Assembly (NCBI RefSeq): GCF_000004825.1
Contig: NW_008805072.1
Coordinates: 434,001-498,000 of the forward strand
Direction: 5' to 3'
From: Heterostelium album PN500
Lineage: Eukaryota; Evosea; Eumycetozoa; Acytosteliales; Acytosteliaceae
DNA length: 64,000 nucleotides
Position numbers and translations under genes: made by a program
Notes under the pieces: model-generated
What the model saw: the letters and a program-made list of their open reading frames with translations, nothing else
Database searches by the model: none
Told to the model about the DNA's origin: nothing
Shown: in pieces, positions 42,489 to 55,188 of the stretch
Numbering within the stretch: the first letter of the stretch is position 1
Layout: each line of letters starts with the position of its first letter

Positions 42489-45427
42489 ATGTCTTCCAAC
42501 AACAACAACAAAAAGAATAATAATAATAAAATCAAGCCCAATGGAAAAGCATTTGTTCAACAGAATGATGTGATAAAGGACAATAGATTCAAACGTGCTC
42601 AAAACGATCCAAAGTTCAAGTTGATCAAAAAGAAAGACAGTGCAATCGAGTTGGACAGTAGATTCTCCGATGTCATAAAGTCTGGTAGATTCGATGATGA
42701 AGGTATGTATAACAACAATTTATAATTGTTTATTAACAACATAAACTTATATTTAAAAATATCTATATATTTATAATGAATAATTATTAGCTCCTGTTGA
42801 TCAATTCGGTAGAAAGAATCTAAAATACGACAAGAACCAACAAAAATTCAATAAAGAACAATTTAAGAATGCACCGAAATCAACAAAGCAACAACAACAG
42901 AATAACAAGACTGCAACTAACGATTCTAGATTTGCAATTCCAGAGAAATGGAACAAGTTCCAAGAAGATGGAGAGAAAGATGATGATGAGGAGGATGAGG
43001 ATGAAGAAGTAGTAGAACAAGTTGCACCAAAATCGAAAAAACAACAAACAGTTCAAAAGAAAGAGGTTGCAGTTTCCACAAAACAATCAAACAAAAAGAA
43101 ACAAGTTGAAGAGGAAGAAGAAGAAGAAGAAAAAGACAGTGAAGATGATTCAGAGATAGAGGAAGAAGAGGTAGATGATGATGGTAATACAGAGGTTAAG
43201 GAGATTACATATGGTGGATTCGAATACAATGAAGATACAGAGAGTAGTGATGAAGATAACTATGATGATGTATTGGATCAAGTAGATGAAGATGAAATAG
43301 CTCAAGAAGAGGTAAGTTTTAAACTATTATTAATATTACAGACAGAATCTTGATATTAATGATTAATGACGATCGTGCATGATGTGATTATAGGATATTC
43401 CAAGAGGAGATGCAACAAAGAGATTAGCTATTTTAAATTGTGATTGGGAGAATATGCAATCGAAAGATCTATTCATTGTATTGAACTCTTTTGTACCAAA
43501 GGATGGTGCACTCTTGTCGATTACCATCTATCCATCGGATTTCGGTTTAAAACAAATGGAAATTGTAAGTTTACATTCACTATCGACCCTTCGAATCACC
43601 ACCACCACACACCTATCATACTTATAAACAAACTACTACGGTTATAACATTTTAGGAAAAGAGATTGGGACCATCAAAGGATATCTTTAGAGATTCAACC
43701 AAGGTGAATCTAGATGAAACCGACATTCAATATGATACCAAAGAAGACGCTGAAGCACTCGATGGTCGTGGATTCAATTTAACAAGTCTTAGAAAATATG
43801 AATTAGATAAATTAAAGTATGTATATATATCACTCTTGAACGTTGAATCATCATCATCTCATCTCTGTAATCTTTATTTACTAACGCTTGTGTGTGTTGA
43901 TTAGATATTACTATGGTGTTGCTGTATTTGATAGTGCTGAATCTGCTTCGAAAGTATATGAGGAATGTGATGGTTTGGATATTGAAGACACTGCCAACTC
44001 TATGGATTTGAGATTCGTGCCAGACGAGCAAGAATTCACCAATCCACCAAGAGATAGCTGTACAGAGGCACCGGACGCTCCGCCCAATCTCAACTTTACC
44101 ACTACCGTTCTCAAGGGAACCAGTGTCGACTTTACTTGGGACGTCGATAAGAACAGAAAGAAAGCACTCACCAAGAACTTCAATAGCGGTGACTACGACG
44201 AAGATGAAATCAAGATCTACTTGGCCGATCCAGAGTCATCGGAGGAAGACGAGAGTGACCAAGAGAGAAACAAGAATGAGAAAGCGAAACTTAGAAATCA
44301 ATATAGATCATTGTTGCTCGGTAACGATGATGATGATGACAACGACAATCAAGACTCTGAGAAATCCGAAGGTTTAAAGGTTACTTTTAAATCTGGTTTG
44401 GAAAGTGATGATGAGGAAGATGATGGTCTCAAAGTTGAATTCTCAGATGGTGAAGTCGAATCTAGTGGAAGTGAAGGTGGTCAAGATGATAGTGATGATG
44501 AGAGTGGTGGTGACAGTGACGATGAAAGTGGTGAAAGTGATAGCGAACAAGACAACCAAATAGATCCACAGGATGAAGAATGGACCAAACAAATGATGGA
44601 CAAAGATTCAGACGACGATGAAACCGCTCAAGAAATTACAATCAAAACAGATTTACATAAAGTTGGACAAAATCTATTAAAGGAGAAAGAGGTAAAGTAA
44701 CATTATTACAATATGTAACAAACTAAAACAAACAAACAAACAAACAAATTAATTATTATTTTATGTTTTACCTTTTTTTTTGGTTCTGTAGAAACGTGAA
44801 TCTGGAACAACATGGTCAGATTACTTGGAGAAGAGACAAACCAAACAGAATGAAAAGATGAAGGCAAAGAGATTGAAAGCACAAGAGGAAGAGAAAAAGA
44901 GAGAGGAAGAATCAAAGAAGGGTAGAAAGAATAAGAAACCAACCGAGCAAGAACTCAAATCAAAGGCAGAGCTAGAGTTGTTGATGATGGACGAGGACAA
45001 GGACAAGGGTTACAACAAGAAGATGTTGGAGCGTCAAGTCAAAGAGAATACCTCTACCAACAAGAAGAAGAACAACAAAAAGAAGAATGAACCAGAGGGT
45101 GGTGATTCATTCAAGATCGATACCAAAGACAGTAGATTCGAACGACTCTACAATCAAGCCGATTTCGCAATGGATCCAACCGATCCCAAATTCAAACTTA
45201 CCAACGCCGTCAAGGGTATTCTAGAGGAGAAGAAGAGAAGAAGAGCAGATCGTGATCAAAATAATAATAACAACAACAAACCAAACAATGCCAACAACAA
45301 ACAAAAAGCAGTACTAGAAGAGAAACAAGTCGAAAAGAAAGTTAAAACAGAGCATAATAGTTTCCAACAAATGGCAGCAAACATTAAAAAGAAAGCTGAA
45401 TTACAAAAATCAAAAAAGTTAAAATAA
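42489..45427 (+). CDS. ESF1-type nucleolar pre-rRNA processing protein
   Basis: Six exons (42489..42702, 42791..43311, 43394..43564, 43656..43816, 43905..44691, 44792..45427) give 829 residues. The product is an 18S rRNA-processing factor of the nucleolus. Family marks: the opening DNRFKRAQNDPKFKLIKKKD and DSRFSDVI; the NUC153-like core TKRLAILNCDWENMQSKDLFIVLNSF with the following EKRLGPSKD; FDSAESASKVYEECDG; and RFVPDEQEFTNPPRD. Near the C terminus is the conserved DSRFERLYNQADFAMDPTDPKFKLT motif. Long acidic (residues about 350-620 include several D/E runs) and Lys-rich stretches are usual for the family. The symbol is not established here. All splice junctions keep frame; nothing is broken. 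Confidence 0.92.
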
Positions 45428-45517
45428 ATAAATAAATAAAATATATATCAAAAGGTTATAGATCAATTGAGAAAAACTATTATATATTTATATATATATA
45501 GTTTTGTTTTATGATTG

Positions 45518-45603
45518 ATTAATTCTTTTTTTTAAAAAATGATTATTACGTTTTATTGTTGTTGTTTTGATTTATATATGTTTTTTGATTGTTGTTACTT
45601 TAT
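45518..45603. repeat. 86-bp dispersed repeat, copy B
   Basis: Direct copy of 41604-41691, lying between the convergent ESF1 and TPR genes. Unknown family. Confidence 0.75.
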
Positions 45604-45627
45604 TGTTTATTTATTTATTTAGCTATT

Positions 45628-47444
45628 TTATTTAGTATTGACACCGTATTGATAGGTCATTGGTTTCCATGATTCCAATTGGTCTGGAGCGTATTCTACG
45701 GATTCCAATTCGTTGGTGAGTAGCTCGAGTGACTCTGGACCACAGTTGATACCCTTTTGTTCCAATTGTCTCAAGAATGATGAAAACTCTTTCTTTGAGG
45801 TTGCACTCGATTTGTGGAAACCGTCCAAGTCGACTTGTCTCTGGTGACCTTGCTTCAACCAGCTCTGTTTCAATTGTTGCATGTCGATGTGTGAGAGGTC
45901 GTCGGCCGAAGTCTCAAACTCGACTCTACCCTCTGGATCGTCGGCAAACAACTTATCCAATTCAAACTGTTCCTTATTCATCTTTAACTCTTGATACAAC
46001 TTTGAGAGATTGGCAGCTACTGTGTGAACGACCTGGTTGTTTCTACCGAGTGACACCGAGAGTTTGTCAAATGCTCTCTTACAGAGTGGAAGTGCCTCTT
46101 CGAATTTACGTTGGAACGAGAGATAACTAGACATATTAAACAATGCCAAATATAATCTTTCATCTGTTGATTCTTTGTTTGTTCTATAAATATATATACG
46201 TATATATTATTAATATTTGTTTTAATATATATCCTACTACTCTTATAAATAATAAATACATACGATTCAAAGATTTCAATTGCCTTTTGACATGCCTTAA
46301 CACAATCTTCTTGATGATCTGTATTTGATAAGAATTCTGAATAGTTTAATAAAGCACTACCATAAAAGTTGATATCATTTGACTAAACAATAATAATAAT
46401 AGCATTAGTTAGCAAACACATTTTAAAAGTTAAAACTTTATCTTTAACTATATATTAGTTACCTTTTCTAATAATGGTAAACATTCTTCATAATATTGCT
46501 TAGCAGTATCATAATGATTCTATATAATTGTTAAACAAACAAATTAATATTAATATTATTGCTAATGATTTTGTTTTCACAAGTAAAAGTTAATAAATGT
46601 AATATCTAAAATAAACTTACTTTACTTTGATAGATATTAGCTAGATATGCAGAGATGTAACCTTGTAATTGATCGGATGTGATTGCATCTTTCTCTTTGT
46701 TTGCTTGTATTAGTTGTTTGTTCTTTAAAAAGTAACTTTGTGCACCCAAGAGTAATGGCTCTGCTCTGTCAAACTGTCTGTTTGCCAAGAAAGTCTCTGC
46801 TTGTCTAATGAGGTTATTGCATTTGCTAGTTACAGTTGTGATTTGTGGCTTATGAATATCGATAGAGATGATCTCTTTCTTTGGTGTATAATATTCTGAT
46901 ATTTTCTTTGTAAGTTCTTCTAATTTATCACTATAATGTTATAACCGATGTTAATTAATATATCTTTTTTCCAATTCATTGTTGTTGTTGTTGTTCTTCT
47001 TCTTCTTCTAATTCTTTTCTCTTACTTGATTGAAGCATTGTCTTTTAATAACCATTCGGTTTGCTCTTCATCGTCATCCTCTGGTTTGTCTGGAGTGCTC
47101 TGCTCGATGGCTGCTTGAAACTCTTCGTTGGCCATTTGAAGTGGTGTCATATCGCCATCTTCGTTACTGATTTCACCGAGGTTATCGTCGACGGTGTCGA
47201 GTGGATCTTCATCAAACTCGTCTTTGAGTGCGAGTTCCTGATCGATTTGTAACTTCAATGGTGACTCTGGTGTCAATGTAGTGAAGAAGTGTTTTGAGAC
47301 ACCGTTCATCGACATTGCTTTCGAAGAGAACAATTGATTGCATCTCAACAGACGGTTCTTTGAAGTGAAACCACTGCTGCTGCTACTTGTAATAGCTGAT
47401 CTTGTAGCAACTACTCTTCCTACTTTAAATAAATATCCATACAT
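45628..47444 (-). CDS. Mitochondrial tetratricopeptide-repeat protein
   Basis: Five exons (47444..47026, 46930..46621, 46519..46463, 46382..46264, 46183..45628) give 486 residues. The first about 60 residues are basic and Ser-rich without acidic residues (MYGYLFKVGRVVATRSAITS ...), a probable mitochondrial presequence. An acidic linker follows. From about residue 165 helical TPR-like repeats appear (RQAETFLANRQFDRAEPLLLGAQSYF, NHYDTAKQYYEECLPLLEK, LSFQRKFEEALPLCKRAFDKL). The end, DELESVEYAP-like and SWKPMTYQYGVNTK, I do not recognise. A chaperone or assembly role would be usual for such proteins but cannot be shown. Convergent with ESF1; their 3' ends are 200 bases apart. Confidence 0.75.
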
Positions 47445-48791
47445 TCTCTGAAATACCCTGTATTAATAATGAACTACTACTATTCCTATGATATGATATC
47501 AGAGTAAGCTGTAATTATTGATCATATATAATATTTAAAAAAAAAAAACACACAATCGATCACTTTTTTTTTTTTACACCTATTTTTTTTTTTCAACACC
47601 ATGAGAAAAACGAAAAATTTCGAACTTCTGAAAATAATCCAAAACAAGCATATCTCATAGTTCTTAATCACAAGAACTTTTTATTAATTATAAGTTAAGT
47701 TATCAAAGAAATAATAACTTTAATTTATAATTTTGAATATATTTTTATTTATTATTATTAAATTAAAAATTTGAAATAATAAACAAATTACAAAATGGGA
47801 TGGGTTTCGATTCGAGTATTTAATTTCAAATAAAAAATGAAGAAGACATGAGTTGGTTGAAATGAATCATGTCAAAAAGATATTCAAAGATAAATAATCT
47901 TTCATCTTTCATAATAATCCTTCATCTTTTCTATATTTATAACCAAATTTAAATTTTTTTAATTAATTAATTAAAAATAAAACGGTGTGTGATGTTTGAC
48001 GTCTTGTCAAAATTTGAGATCGTGATGAGATGTAAAAATGTTAAGGGATAATGTTGACAGGTATTGGTACGAGAAAAGTTACATTTAACATTGTTGTTGG
48101 TTGTCTTGTAGAGATGCAAGTTGAACAAACACACAAATCATTTATTTGTGTCAAGCACTTGGATTATTTTTATCTTAATGCTCTCAGTTAAGTTAATGTT
48201 TAGTTGGATGTCACCATCGTTTCCAAATACGGCAAATGATTCTCTAAAAACTCAATCAAAAAACAAACAGAGCACTCCTTTTAGTTTATCTTTTTATAAG
48301 AACCAATTTGATTTTGAAAAAAAACTAAAAGAATTTTTTTTCAAACAAAAACAAAGTGCCAATTGTGTGAAAAAAAAAATAAGACACTCAACAAAAATTA
48401 ATTAATCTAAAAAGTCCTGTAATAGGGTGGAGTGGTCTAGCCCTTTTTCCATCAATTTTGATAAAAATCTAAAAGTTTTTTCAAATCATTGATTCATATT
48501 AATGTGTTAATCAGACTTGTTTTAAGATAAAAATGGTTTGCTTTTTTACCAAGTTTAATGCAAAAATATATTTTTTCAAAGGAATTATAACACTTTTGCA
48601 TTAAATTATAATTTTTTTTAATTTTTGTATCACCTTTGAAATCTGATCAGTGGGTGAGTGGTCCGAATCAATTACTTTAAATAAGTAGTAACTTTCATAA
48701 TCAAATCATTAATAATTAACACCAAAAAATAACTTATTATTTATCTTGTATTTTTTAATTGTATACTAAACAAACACATATATTTAAAACC
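47445..48791. other. 1.35-kb spacer with hairpin and repeated GGTC-type motif
   Basis: AT-rich DNA between two divergent genes. Near 48425-48445 and 48650-48665 there are two related G-rich stretches, GGGTGGAGTGGTCTAG and GGGTGAGTGGTCCGAA. Between them is a hairpin of TTTAATGCAAAA (48553-48564) and its complement (48595-48606). A 95-codon open frame at 48121-48405 is low in complexity and lacks support. No gene is called. Confidence 0.5.
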
Positions 48792-49622
48792 ATGAAATTA
48801 AAGATTGGAATTTTCTTGTCTCTCACTGTTTTGGCAGCCTGTATAGTTGGTTTTGCATTGCCTTGGTATGATATCAGAGTTGACCATGTATTTGGTGACG
48901 ATCAGAATAAAGCTACTTTCAAATGGCAAAACTATGTCTGTGAAGACACTGGTGATTCAGATTCCGTAAGTACAGAAACAACAATTAGAAAATAAATTGT
49001 TATTGCCAAAAAATAAATTATAAATTTTAACATTGTTCATTTCTTATTATTTTTTTTCATCTTATTTTTTTAATAAAGAAAACAACAATTAAATATACAG
49101 AGAATGGATCTTGTTTACCAATTATTACTCTTAATAAATTAAGTGAGGTTGCCAAGATTATGAATACCTGTCTTTCATTCTTGACAATTGGTGCCGCTTT
49201 GGCATTGGGTACTGCTTTGTTACAATTGGTCATTTTCCTCTCACCAAAGCTTTGCCGTAGCTGCGTTTGGAAATTACTTTGCATTGGTTGCTCCATTGCC
49301 TCGATTGTAACATTGTTTATCTCTTTCTTCACCATCTTTGGTTTGCCAAAGGCTTTCGATGATGATTCCAATGGTATCAACATCTGTCAAGATCGTTGGT
49401 GTGATAAGATCTACGGTAGTGATGACGATACCAAATGGTAAATATTATTATTAATTTCAAAAATTAATTATTACAAATTCTAATTCCTTCTATTTTTTTA
49501 CCTTGTTTTTTTTTTCAAATTTAACTAAATATAGGATGCCAGGTGGAGGTTGGTTCGCTACTTTGGTAGCTTGTTTCTTGGCTCTTTGTTCTGGTATCTT
49601 TACTCTTGCCAGTCACAGATAA
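48792..49622 (+). CDS. Four-span membrane protein (claudin/tetraspan-like)
   Basis: Three exons (48792..48965, 49079..49437, 49535..49622) give 206 residues. Four hydrophobic spans lie at about 5-25, 85-110, 120-145 and 183-203. The first extracellular loop (26-82) starts with ALPWYDI and contains two cysteines (YVCEDTG and GSCLPI) that could form a disulphide. The second loop has CQDRWCDKIYG. This matches the layout of the PMP22/claudin-like families: a Trp near the first span's exit and a Cys pair in the large loop. Dictyostelids have many such small tetraspan proteins. There is no known ligand or role. Splice sites restore frame (Trp codon split at the second intron). Confidence 0.7.
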
Positions 49623-49865
49623 AAAAACATTCTATAATAAATAAATAAAAAAACATTCTAAAATATAATTTATTTGTTTTGTTTATAAATAAGAGAGAAA
49701 AATGAAATAAATATATATATCTCTCTTATTATATTAAATAGCATACTATTTCTTAAGAATTAAAAAAAAATATCTTTTTTTTTGGTTTAAATATTTGTAC
49801 TGAAAAACTTGATTAAATTTATCGATGGATGATTGATCATTCAAGATGATGGATGAGTGTTAATA

Positions 49866-51966
49866 ATGATTAAATCAATACAATTTAAATCAAATAGATT
49901 TATTTCATCATCAACATCTACCTATTTTAGAGGATTAAAAGATAGTTCATATAATTATAGTAATATTAATAATAATAATAATGTTTTTAGTTTTAACAAT
50001 GATAAATATATATCAAATACAAGATCATATAGTCAAGTAAATAATAATAGTAATAATAGTAGTAACAATATAGATAATAATACAAATATATTATATAATG
50101 AGTTAGTTGAGAATAATATTAATAAAAATGTTATAAATATCGATGATGATATCACTATTGATAGTGATAATAATCTAAAAGATAGAATCATTCAGATGAA
50201 CAATCAAGATTTGATAGAGTACACAAAGAGAAGATCATTGAAAACACTAACTGACAAAGAGAAAGAGATACTTCTCTACAAGTTTGTTAAGAATATGAAT
50301 GATCTAAACATTGATTTACAAAAGAATAAGTTCATTATTGCCGCTGTATCTGGTGGTGCCGACAGGTAAATACAATACAATATTAACACTACCCTTAAGC
50401 ATTTGTAATCTTTCTTATCTAATGAATTATTGCTATTTTTATCGTAACGATGTTGTTTATAGTATGGCATTATGTTTTTTATTAAAAGGATGGTGTAATA
50501 GACATGGAATTTCATTGGTTGCAGTCACTATAGATCATGGATTGGTACCGCCATCTGAAGATATCGTAGCGATAGCAGAGAATATCAGAAAGATCGATGC
50601 CGATATTCAACATATCGTTGTGAAGATCGATTGGGTAGGTGACGGACCACCCACAAACTCGTTGATGCAAGCACTGCGACGTCGTCGTTACGAAATACTC
50701 TGTCAGGCGGCATCGCGATTCGAGAGCAATGCCATCTTTGTTGGGTCGAACAACAACGATCAGATTGAAACATTCATATTTCGACTGCAGTTTGGTAGCG
50801 GTGTCGAAGGTCTCGCAGGAATGCAGCCAACGCTACCACTCGCCAACGCAAGCATCTACCGTCCACTCCTTAACATCGGTAAAGACGAACTGTTTGGACT
50901 GTGCAATGCATACAACTTGCGATACACACACGATCAGGCTAACAACCTAACGACATTCGAACGCAACAGAATTCGACTTGCTTTGTCAAAGTTACTATGT
51001 AGCAGTAGTGGTAATAGTGGACAACAACATGATCATTCCAATAACAATAGCAGTAACAACTCATCTCCCAGTATTGTACAACTCAAAGATTTCAATAATG
51101 TTTTATCGATATTTAGAGAGTTTAGATATAGTATTGAGGAGCAGGTGATGGCGAGTGTCAGAGAGTTGTATAATAGCAGCTTTTCTTTGGAGCTGCCGAT
51201 GTTTAGAGTCGATGTAGATAGAATTAAAAAGTTGAGTGCACCGATTGGATGTAGATTGCTCTACCAGCTATCGATGATTATCAATGGAGACTATGAGAAG
51301 TTCAGACACCAGGATTACGCTTCACTCTACAGGTCGGTGGTTTCGGGCCAAACGCGCACACTCAACCAAATCATATTCTACACCCAACAGAATCATATAT
51401 ACATACACCCAGAGTCACACTCCTCTGCCAAACAAGCGAAGCGCATCGTCATCGAACAACAACGACACCTCCGAGACGGTCAACCAATTCAATTCGGACA
51501 TCATTCACTGAAATTCTCAAAACTATCGATAGTAACAAAAAGTATTAATTTTAGAAAATCTACATTAGATAACAACATTATTGATAACAACAACAATAGT
51601 AATAGTAATAGTAGTAATAGTATTAGTAATAATAATACAAAGAAAGATTATAACAAATATAATAATAATAATGATGATGATAATAATAATAATAATAGTA
51701 AAACAATAACACAAAAAATTCAATCACTTAGATTACATTCAATCAGATATTATAATCCGAAAAAGGATGAAAGATTCATTGGAAACGATATCAAAGCATT
51801 AAAGATACCGACGTTGGCGAGAACATTGATTCCTGTTGTGGTCAACGAGCATGACGAAGTTTTATGTATACCTCATCTCTCCATTTGGAGAGCACCAAGA
51901 CAATATAATGTTTCGATTTCAATCAAAGACTTTGATATCAACTACAAATCAGATTCATTACTTTGA
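49866..51966 (+). CDS. TilS-like tRNA(Ile)-lysidine synthase
   Basis: Two exons (49866..50365 and 50463..51966) give 667 residues. The PP-loop motif SGGADS (residues 162-167) is created by splicing, marking an N-type ATP pyrophosphatase. TIDHGLVP and RRRRYEILCQAASRFESNAIFVGS follow as in TilS, then IETFIFRLQFGSGVEGLAGM and YRPLLNIGKDEL. TilS converts cytidine 34 of tRNA-Ile2 to lysidine in bacteria and organelles, so a mitochondrial role is likely; the first about 150 residues are Asn/Ser-rich with a possible presequence. The segment usually reading [GA]HHxDDQxET reads GSNNNDQIET here, changing both histidines and an aspartate. Long Asn runs lie near residues 360 and 530-560. I chose the ATG at 49866. 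Activity is uncertain because of the altered motif. Confidence 0.8.
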
Positions 51967-52274
51967 AATGTTATGTAAAAATAAATATAAACAAATAAAT
52001 TAATATCTATATTATTTTTTATAATTATATCAAAAGTGGGTGGATGGGTAACGTTTAAATTTGATGAGTCATGCGAACAATAAAAAAAGACTCTCAATAG
52101 ACCACCACCTTCACAATAAATTTGAAAAAAAAAAATGTTAAAATTTTTTTTTTTTTGATGATCATCACTATCTTTTTTTTTCTTTAAAAAAAATAGCTTA
52201 TTTAATTTAGTTAGTTAATTTAAATATTTATTTATATATTATATTATATTAAAAATAAATAAAGTTTAAAAGAG
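51967..52274. other. Short AT-rich spacer
   Basis: About 310 bases with poly-A and poly-T runs and a TGATGATCATCA palindrome near 52158-52169. Probably the promoter of the p24 gene. No gene. Confidence 0.5.
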
Positions 52275-53230
52275 ATGATTAGACAAACATTATTATTGGC
52301 TGTCGTACTTTGTTTGGCAGTGGTCAATGTCAATGCCTTGACTATGCAAATCGAACCAAAGACACAAGAATGTTTCTATGAGTATGTCGAGAACGGAAAG
52401 ACATCGATCATCCTCTACCAAGTTATCAGAGGTGGTCTTTTAGATATTGATGTTAGAGTATGTAATGAAATCACTCAATGAGAAAGAAATAATCATATAA
52501 AAAACAATGTAAAGATGAAAAGTAAAAAAAAAAGAGGTGTGATTAGTTTTGATGTTAGGAATATATACATTAAAGTATATTAGAGATTAGATGGACATTT
52601 AAAGATTACATTAATAGTTAAATAGTTAAATAGTTAGATAGATAGAATGTTTAATAATTAATATAAATTTCTAATTGTTTGTTAATTTAAAAATAGATTT
52701 ACGATCCACAAGGAAACACTATTTTCTCACGTTTGCACTTTGATACAACAATGAAAGGAAGACAATCATTCACAGCAGCAACCAGTGGTGCTTATAAATT
52801 ATGTTTCAACAATGAAATGTCAAGATTCACCGCCAAGGTTGTTACATTCACTTGGTCATTCGAAGATGCTGATAACTCTTTTGTAAAGGGTGACGCTTTG
52901 TCTCCAATGGAACAATCTGTACAAAAGATTGAACGTGTATTACAATCGATCGTCATGGAACAAAAGAGAATGAGATTTAGAGAACAAACTAACAGAGATA
53001 GTAAGTTATTATTATTTAAAGAGATTAAACAATCATATATAACATATATTTACTAACTTTAATCATTGTAATAATAATAATAATAATCAATAAAATCAGC
53101 CTCTGAAAATACAAATGCCAGAGTTGTTAGATGGACAATCATCCAAGTTCTTGTATTGGTTAGTATGGGTGTTGGTCAAATTTGGTACTTGAGAAGATGG
53201 TTCGATTCAAAATCAACTCAAAGAGTTTAA
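52275..53230 (+). CDS. p24/TMED family cargo receptor
   Basis: Three exons (52275..52457, 52697..53000, 53100..53230) give 205 residues. The product is a type I membrane protein of COPI/COPII vesicles between ER and Golgi. Residues 1-21 are a signal peptide. The GOLD domain follows, with its two cysteines in TQECFYEYV and YKLCFNNEMS. Next come a coiled-coil region (SPMEQSVQKIERVLQSIVMEQKRMRFREQTNRD) and one transmembrane span (WTIIQVLVLVSMGVGQIWYL). The short cytosolic tail RRWFDSKSTQRV carries an aromatic (WF) coat-binding type motif but lacks a final dilysine. Closest to TMED2/beta or TMED10/delta types by overall look; not resolved. Gene intact. Confidence 0.9.
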
Positions 53231-55188
53231 AAATCAAATAAATTTTAATATAATAATATATATAATAAGTTTAACAAACAATTTGTAATTGATTGATTGA
53301 TTTTCCATGTTATGAATGTTGTGATTGATTTTCTCATTCAATAATTGAATCTCATAAAAACAAACCATATTAATTTTTAACTCACTTAAAAAGATCTTCT
53401 TCTATTAGCAGTTGTAAATGTCATTCCATCTTGTTTTTGGGTCCACCCAAAACCTATTTAGTATCATTGTTCCTATCAGATTCCAACGTACGATTGATAT
53501 TTTTTTTGCATGGTTGGACCAGCTCTCTAAATAGAATGCATAAAATGAGTTCAAATAAACTGAATTTTTATTTTTTTCCAAGGGCAAGGACAAGTATCAA
53601 AAAAAAAAAAACTGTGGGTTCTAACCAGGTTTACCATCCGGAAAAATAAATCATATCGACTTCCTATTTGAATACTTGGGTACTTGGTGGAGTAGATATT
53701 TTAATTTATATATTTCTTATTAATAATAATTAATTAGATTTGGATTTTATTTATTTACTAATAATGGTAATTCATGAAGTGTTTAATTTTAAATTGATAA
53801 ATTGTCTGAAATGATTTAATTTTCAAAGATCGATTTATTATCTCATTTCTATCTATTGTTTTGTTTGGTGTCGTGTTGTTCAAATCGGATATACACATGC
53901 TGCAAATTCCGAAATCCACAAAATGCATTGCTGTTGAATTCAGTGTATTTTTGCTTTCTCTGATGTAACACTACATGTATAAATTTTATGTAAACTATAA
54001 AGATATTTAATTAAAATTTAACTCTAGATTCTAAAAGGAATGAAGAGAGATAGTTTTTTTTTTTGTTGGGGTACAGAGCTTCAGGCGTTGGCGGAGTTCC
54101 ATCGGGAGTGAGAAAAAAAAATAGAGACAGCCACTGCTATGATAGCAGTAGTAATGGGGCAAACTTTGGGAGATGAAGTGAAAAGAAATGAACAATATCA
54201 AAAACAGAAAAAAACATAACAACAACCACCACCATCAGTTCCTACAACAATTCCATTTTAGAATATTATGGTGTTTTGTAGTGAATGAGGGCGAACCTTG
54301 AAGTTTATTTTTTACATCAAAATGAAAAAAACAAATCAAAAAAAGGAATATTGACAAGTTAATTCTTCTAAAATAGAAGAGTGATTCAATTTTGAAAAGA
54401 TTAATGACTCTGTAACTTGGTAGGTGATTGGCCACCGCAATTGCATTTGAAACAATTGTCGCATCGTTTCACCCCCATAAAGTTAGATTTTTTCTTCAAC
54501 CCCATTACTTCCGATTGAGATTTCAAAATCAAATTAGTTTGATTGAATTTTTAGACCGATTAAAAAGGTAGATCTGTGAGAGAGTGGGAGGTTGCTGTTT
54601 AGGAATTTTTCGAAACAAAAAAAAAAACATATTATCAGTTTTTTCGATTGTCAAAACGCACTAATCATGTTTTTATTGTTGGTGGTTATTTGGTCGGATC
54701 AATTTTTTTTAGCCTATTTTTCTCTAAAAAAAAAAAATGAAAAAAATCTAGATTACTAAAACCTTGAAAAAAATGTTGTTCTTTCATTCAAAATCTTTTT
54801 TTTTTTTACAATTATTTTTAATTTTAAATCAGCGTGTTTCTGATTTGATCAAATTAGAAACAGTGATTTGGTTTCTAATCATACTCCTAACCAAGGACTT
54901 ATTTATCATTTCGCATTTTGAAACAAAACCTGTTATTTTTTTAATTGTACAATAATTATAATTATTTGTTATATATATATCAGATAAATATATATATAAT
55001 AATTTTTTATAGGTGTAATATTTTATTTATTTTAATTATTTATTTATTATATTACCAACAACTCACAAACTTAAATAAAAAAATCAATTCACCTTTTTAC
55101 AATAATAATATCCGACATTTTGTACTAAACTATAAATATTTATAGAGAGAAATCCATTTTTCCTCTTTAAAAAAACAATTAAAAAAAA
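53231..55188. other. 1.96-kb spacer upstream of the Sib-like gene
   Basis: Long AT-rich spacer. Three more G+C-rich patches stand out: 53410-53660 (contains GGTCCACCCAAAACC and GTGGGTTCTAACCAGG), 54065-54180 (contains a perfect hairpin ACTGCTATGATAGCAGT at 54132-54148), and 54420-54610 (contains CCCCATAAAG at 54476-54485). None codes for a convincing protein. They might be non-coding RNAs or decayed sequence. The last few hundred bases likely hold the Sib gene promoter. Confidence 0.5.

Noticed and set aside
42000-42500. tRNA-targeted retrotransposon next to tRNA-Trp
   Set aside because: Such elements are common near dictyostelid tRNA genes, but no coding or terminal sequence of one is visible; the local oddity is an inverted tRNA half.
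48121-48405. 95-codon open frame with a hydrophobic start
   Set aside because: AT-rich, no homology, no conserved start context, ends in Lys/Phe low complexity; a chance frame is more likely.
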